Positions 24,232-27,463 of a DNA stretch of 27,463 bases are shown here, in pieces. The notes below the pieces were generated by a model. The model searched no databases. It was not told the DNA's origin and saw only the letters and a program-made list of their open reading frames with translations. Source of the stretch: Patescibacteria group bacterium (GTDB taxonomy: Bacteria; Patescibacteriota; Gracilibacteria; UBA1369; JAHJTR01). The stretch spans positions 1-27,463 of the forward strand of contig JAHJTR010000047.1 in the NCBI GenBank assembly GCA_018829865.1. The letters are read 5' to 3'. Position 1 is the first letter of the stretch. Each line of letters begins with the position of its first letter. The position numbers and the translations under genes were made by a program.

Positions 24232-24753
24232 ATGGCAAGAATAAAATTACAGGATGAAGATACAAATGATCCGGAAATTCACAAAATCTTTAAAGAAATC
24301 AAAGCAAAAGCAGGTAAAGTACCTGCCGCGTATCGTGCATTTGCCAGGCATGCACATATTCTTCAAGCAAATTGGAATAGGACAAAAAATATTCTTGAAA
24401 AAGGGAATATCGATATTAAAGAAAAAGAAGCGATTGCAACAAGAGTATCAGCCGCAAATGAGTGCCATTTTTGCTTGGCAATTCATAAAGGGAATTTGGA
24501 GAAATTAGGTTTAAATGCCAGCGATATCCAATCAATTGAAAAAAATGAGGTCAAGGACGAAAAATTAAACTTTGTATTGAAATTTGTAACTACCGCAACA
24601 AAAAATCCCTCAAAAATAACAGACCATGACTTCGAAAAGCTAAAAGAATTCGGTTATTCAGAAGAAGATATTGTCGAAATACTAACGGTGATGGAAATGT
24701 ATACGGGTTACAACAAGATAATAGTAGCTCTGGGTTTGCAATTAGAAGATTAA
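24232..24753 (+). CDS. AhpD-like / carboxymuconolactone decarboxylase-family protein
   Basis: 173-aa helical protein of the AhpD-like superfamily. The redox signature is complete: E77, C78-H-F-C81 and H85 in ANECHFCLAIHKGNL match the ExxC..C...H arrangement of AhpD, which reduces peroxiredoxin partners or acts as a hydroperoxidase. N-terminal KVPAAYRAFARHAHILQANW is the usual lead-in helix of this family. A peroxiredoxin partner is not in the window, so the electron path is unknown. It has its own promoter and is followed after 13 nt by the deaminase gene, probably on the same transcript. Confidence 0.88.
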   Translation: MARIKLQDEDTNDPEIHKIFKEIKAKAGKVPAAYRAFARHAHILQANWNRTKNILEKGNIDIKEKEAIATRVSAANECHFCLAIHKGNLEKLGLNASDIQSIEKNEVKDEKLNFVLKFVTTATKNPSKITDHDFEKLKEFGYSEEDIVEILTVMEMYTGYNKIIVALGLQLED

Positions 24754-24766
24754 TTATTAAAAAAAA

Positions 24767-25243
24767 ATGTTCCAACCAAACGAAAAATTCATGCGCCTGG
24801 CTATAGAAAAAGCCAGGGAGGGGATTAAAGCAGGTCAAACCCCATTCGGCGCCTGCATTGTTAAAGACGACAAAGTAATCTGCACCGAGCACAACGTAGT
24901 GTGGGACACAACAGATATCACAGCCCACGGCGAGGTGAACGCCATCAGAGTTGCCTGCAAAAAAATGGATGCAATAGATCTAACCGGCTGCCAAATTTAC
25001 TCAACTTGCGAGCCATGCCCTATGTGTTTCAGCGCAATCCACTGGGCAAAAATCGACACAATTATATTTGGAGCCAGCATTCAAGACGCCTCAGATGCGG
25101 GATTTAACGAGCTGTACATAAATAATCAGCAAATGAAAGAAATCGGCAAAAGCCCTCTTACAATAATCCCAAACTTCATGCAAGACGAATGCATTGAGCT
25201 TTTTAGTGAGTGGGGGAGTCAGCTGGATAAAAAAGCCTATTAA
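24767..25243 (+). CDS. Zinc nucleoside/guanine deaminase
   Basis: 158-aa member of the cytidine/deoxycytidylate deaminase fold. Zinc ligands and catalytic acid are visible: H54-G-E56 (AHGEVNAIR) and C84-P-M-C87 (TCEPCPMCFSAIHWA). Overall length, the early GQTPFGACIVKDDKVI and the late DASDAGFNELYI resemble Bacillus GuaD, which turns guanine into xanthine, more than tRNA adenosine deaminase TadA; the substrate is not certain. It lies 13 nt downstream of the AhpD-like gene. A dyad and the feo promoter follow. Confidence 0.85.
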   Translation: MFQPNEKFMRLAIEKAREGIKAGQTPFGACIVKDDKVICTEHNVVWDTTDITAHGEVNAIRVACKKMDAIDLTGCQIYSTCEPCPMCFSAIHWAKIDTIIFGASIQDASDAGFNELYINNQQMKEIGKSPLTIIPNFMQDECIELFSEWGSQLDKKAY

Positions 25244-25270
25244 AACTCAGCCGAGATTTATCCTTCATCC

Positions 25271-25312
25271 GTTCAAATCAGCTTGAACAAAAAGCGGATT
25301 TTAGGATACAAT
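25271..25312 (+). promoter_or_regulatory. feoAB promoter with overlapping dyad
   Basis: TTGAAC (25283-25288), 18 nt, TACAAT (25307-25312). The -35 hexamer is one arm of a perfect inverted repeat, GTTCAA (25271-25276) / TTGAAC, placed where a repressor would block RNA polymerase; an iron-dependent regulator is a reasonable guess. The surrounding ATCCG...CGGAT arms and following TTTT could also help terminate the deaminase transcript. Confidence 0.5.
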
Positions 25313-25338
25313 TACAAACTTTTATCAACCTCCAAAAC

Positions 25339-25575
25339 ATGAACGAACTAAATCTGATAAGTCTCAAAAATGGCGAAAAAGCTGAAATCATTAATCTGAA
25401 TGCAGGGCTTAATCTAAATCAAAAATTAAGTTCTCTTAATCTCAGGCCGGGCAAAATCATCAAAAAAATTGCCACCCACCCACTTAAAGGCCCGATTATT
25501 ATTAGCGTAGATAACACAACAATAAGTCTCGGAAGGGGAATGGCAGAGCAAATTTTCCTAAAAAAAATCACCTAA
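25339..25575 (+). CDS. feoA: FeoA-domain protein
   Basis: 78-aa SH3-like small protein that assists FeoB in ferrous iron uptake. LNLISLKNGEKAEIINLNAG at the N-terminus and LRPGKIIKKIATHPLKGPII with ISLGRGMAEQIFL are the FeoA pattern. It is 25 nt upstream of feoB in the same orientation and surely co-transcribed. ATG start with no Shine-Dalgarno. Confidence 0.9.
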   Translation: MNELNLISLKNGEKAEIINLNAGLNLNQKLSSLNLRPGKIIKKIATHPLKGPIIISVDNTTISLGRGMAEQIFLKKIT

Positions 25576-25600
25576 AAACTTTCTTAAATAAAAGAGTAAA

Positions 25601-27304
25601 ATGAAAATTCTCTTAATCGGAAATCAAAATGTTGGCAAGAGCTCAATTTTTTATCGGCTCACAGGCGTACATGTTGTTATTTCCAATTATCCGGGGAGCA
25701 CGGTTGAGTATAAAGAGGGGACGGCAAAAATTGGCAACAAAGAAGCCCAAATAGTTGATGTTCCCGGCATGTATAGTTTGGAAGCAACTTCCAAAGCTGA
25801 AAATGTAGCCATAGAAATGCTTAATCTGAACCATAGCGACCTCATTATCAATGTAGTCGATGCCACAAATCTGGAAAGAAATCTCAATCTCACACTTCAG
25901 CTTTTAGAAAAAAATGTACCCGTCATTGTGGCCCTGAATTTCGGGGATGAAGCCCTGCACAAAGGCATTGTGATTGATCTCAAAAAACTATCGGAAATTT
26001 TAGCTGTACCGGTTATTTCAACAGTAGCCGCCACAGGAGAGGGGATTAAAGATTTAGTAAACAATATCCCCAAGGCAAAGGCCCATAGATTGCAGTATTC
26101 TGAATCTGAGAGATGGGCGAAAGTTGGCAAAATCATCAAACAGGTACAAACCATCACCGGCAAAAAACACTCCTTCTTCGAAAAAATCCAAGACTTAAGC
26201 ATAAAACCGCTCACCGGAATTCCAATAGCTTTTTTAGTAATGCTCTCAACTTTTTCACTCGTCAGATTTATCGGTGAAAGTTTAATCGCCTATGTTTTCG
26301 AACCTTTCTTCAATTTACTGCTACCCCTATATACAAAAATTAGCGCAGCATTAAGCGATCAACATCTAATTCACGACATCATAATCGGCAAGCTGGTAAA
26401 CGGCGAAATCGATTTTGTGCAATCAATGGGACTATTAACAACCGGCCTTTTTGTGCCTTTTGCGATGGTGTTACCGTATGTATTCGCTTTCTATTTAGCC
26501 CTGGGTATTTTAGAAGACAGCGGCTACCTACCGAGATTAGCCACCCTGGTAGACAATTTAATGCACAAAATAGGCATGCACGGCCTCGCCATCGTCCCGA
26601 TGTTGCTCGGCCTGGGCTGCAACGTACCGGCCGCTATGAGCACCCGAATTTTAGAAAGCAAAAGACAACGCTTCATCGCCGGCACAGTCATGGCAATAGC
26701 CGTACCCTGCTCAGCGCAGCTCGCAATGATCTTTGGCTTAATCGGCAGCGACATAAAAGCGATGACAATATTTTTCTCAACGCTGTTTATAGTTGCAGTG
26801 GGGCTCGGCTTCATCCTCAACAAAATCATGAAAGGCAAAACCCCCGAAACATTTTTAGAAATCCCCCCATACCGCCTACCCCGCCTCAAAAACCTGGCAA
26901 AAAAAATGAGCATGAAAATTCGCGGATTCTTAACGGAAGCGGTTCCCTATGTGCTTTTAGGCGTCTTATTCGTCAACATTCTCTTCGTCACCGGCGCAGT
27001 TGAATTCATCGGTAACATCTTTGCACCGGTAATAGTCAACATTTTAGGCCTGCCAAAAGAAGCGGTCGCCTCATTAATCGTAGGATTCTTAAGGAAGGAT
27101 GTGGCAGTAGGTATGCTGCTTCCGCTCGATCTATCAATAAAGCAACTAATCGTCGCAGGCGTGGTACTAACCATGTATTTCCCCTGTATCGCCACATTTA
27201 TGGTTTTATTCAAAGAACTGGGAATAAGACTAATGTTTTTATCAATTCTGATAATGATAAGCTCAACATTAATTGTCGGCGGCATCCTAAATCTAATCCT
27301 CTAG
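25601..27304 (+). CDS. feoB: Ferrous iron transporter FeoB, short form
   Basis: G-protein-coupled Fe2+ permease of the inner membrane, 567 aa. GTPase motifs: GNQNVGKSS (G1), NYPGSTVEY (G2), DVPGMYSLE (G3), NFGD (G4, NxxD). The permease part starts at about residue 205, with GLGCNVPAAMSTRILESKRQR, VPCSAQLAMIFGL and MYFPCIATFMVLFKELG, the conserved Cys-containing gates. It is well below the 650-770 aa usual for the family. The helical (GDI-like) domain between the GTPase and the membrane part is cut to about 40 residues, and no C-terminal cytoplasmic tail follows the last helix. The start at 25601 places the P-loop right at the N-terminus, as in other FeoB. Confidence 0.93.
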   Translation: MKILLIGNQNVGKSSIFYRLTGVHVVISNYPGSTVEYKEGTAKIGNKEAQIVDVPGMYSLEATSKAENVAIEMLNLNHSDLIINVVDATNLERNLNLTLQLLEKNVPVIVALNFGDEALHKGIVIDLKKLSEILAVPVISTVAATGEGIKDLVNNIPKAKAHRLQYSESERWAKVGKIIKQVQTITGKKHSFFEKIQDLSIKPLTGIPIAFLVMLSTFSLVRFIGESLIAYVFEPFFNLLLPLYTKISAALSDQHLIHDIIIGKLVNGEIDFVQSMGLLTTGLFVPFAMVLPYVFAFYLALGILEDSGYLPRLATLVDNLMHKIGMHGLAIVPMLLGLGCNVPAAMSTRILESKRQRFIAGTVMAIAVPCSAQLAMIFGLIGSDIKAMTIFFSTLFIVAVGLGFILNKIMKGKTPETFLEIPPYRLPRLKNLAKKMSMKIRGFLTEAVPYVLLGVLFVNILFVTGAVEFIGNIFAPVIVNILGLPKEAVASLIVGFLRKDVAVGMLLPLDLSIKQLIVAGVVLTMYFPCIATFMVLFKELGIRLMFLSILIMISSTLIVGGILNLIL

Positions 27305-27334
27305 TTTTAGCCAAAGAATTCCGACTCAAATTAA

Positions 27335-27463
27335 CTAAGCGGCTTTTGATTTATTATATCTGTTATTCAAATCAGCAAGATCCTTCTGCAGCGGTTTATG
27401 ATCGGATGTAAACTGATATTTTTTATAGAATTCAGCCATCGTATATTTTGTTTCCGAGTGTCC
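27335..27463 (-). CDS. C-terminal end of an unidentified protein (partial)
   Basis: Reading on the minus strand from the window edge, an open frame of 42 codons (GHSETKYTMAEFYKK... ending NNRYNKSKAA) closes with TAG at 27335-27337. The frame is open to the edge, charged and helix-like, and convergent with feoB. The LQKDLADLNNRYN segment vaguely recalls the tail of some integrase-type transposases, but that is not enough to name it. Confidence 0.5.
   Translation of the reverse strand, partial: GHSETKYTMAEFYKKYQFTSDHKPLQKDLADLNNRYNKSKAA

Noticed and set aside
116..27304. UGA read as glycine or tryptophan
   Set aside because: All conserved proteins are full length without in-frame TGA, and metH ends at a TGA in the expected place; only scarcity of TGA remains notable.

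Overview
The window looks like chromosomal DNA of a small-genome, AT-rich bacterium using the standard code (no gene needs UGA as a sense codon). Gene content, compact spacing, near-absence of Shine-Dalgarno sequences and very rare TGA stops (1 of 24) would fit a Patescibacteria/CPR lineage such as Peregrinibacteria. No rRNA or ribosomal protein gene is present, so the placement is inference. Promoter-like TTGACA/TATAAT pairs are recognisable in front of several genes, which argues against Bacteroidetes despite the missing ribosome binding sites.

Layout. 1-1390: a bidirectional terminator and a minus-strand glutamate dehydrogenase. 1391-2484: a very AT-rich spacer with a foldback element, then a plus-strand pair resembling a toxin-antitoxin module (88-aa acidic protein plus a PIN-domain gene broken by one in-frame TAA). 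2481-11552: a seven-gene minus-strand cluster, leuA-leuC-leuD-metH-(MetH activation domain)-metF-leuB, combining leucine synthesis with methyl-folate-dependent methionine synthesis; MetH is split into two proteins. 11694-12635: an unknown gene behind a near-consensus promoter. 12780-15845: a class I/II aminotransferase and ATP-dependent PEP carboxykinase (plus strand). 15846-16500: REP-like palindromes, tRNA-Ser(GCU) and a perfect 58-bp direct repeat. 16563-18511: a small membrane/coiled-coil protein, a nitroreductase remnant, tlyA and a four-helix membrane protein. 18727-22130: a large unknown single-span protein and a convergent methyltransferase, sharing a terminator hairpin and a 33-bp duplication. 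22311-22990: tRNA-Ser(UGA), a strongly structured non-coding stretch and gene debris. 23007-27304: a methionine gamma-lyase-like enzyme, an AhpD-like protein, a guanine-deaminase-like enzyme, feoA and a short feoB. The window ends inside an unidentified minus-strand gene.

How the genes work together: GDH, the aminotransferase and PEPCK link amino acids to central carbon. MetF supplies 5-methyl-THF to MetH, which makes methionine; the gamma-lyase-like enzyme could degrade methionine or act in sulfur transfer. LeuABCD makes the leucine skeleton, whose last step needs an aminotransferase. FeoAB imports the Fe2+ needed for the LeuC [4Fe-4S] cluster. I did not find a convincing new multi-gene system. 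The best leads are the mixed leu/met operon with split MetH, the nonsense-interrupted PIN module, the repeat families, the SD-less/UGA-poor translation signature, and the two unknown genes with strong promoters.
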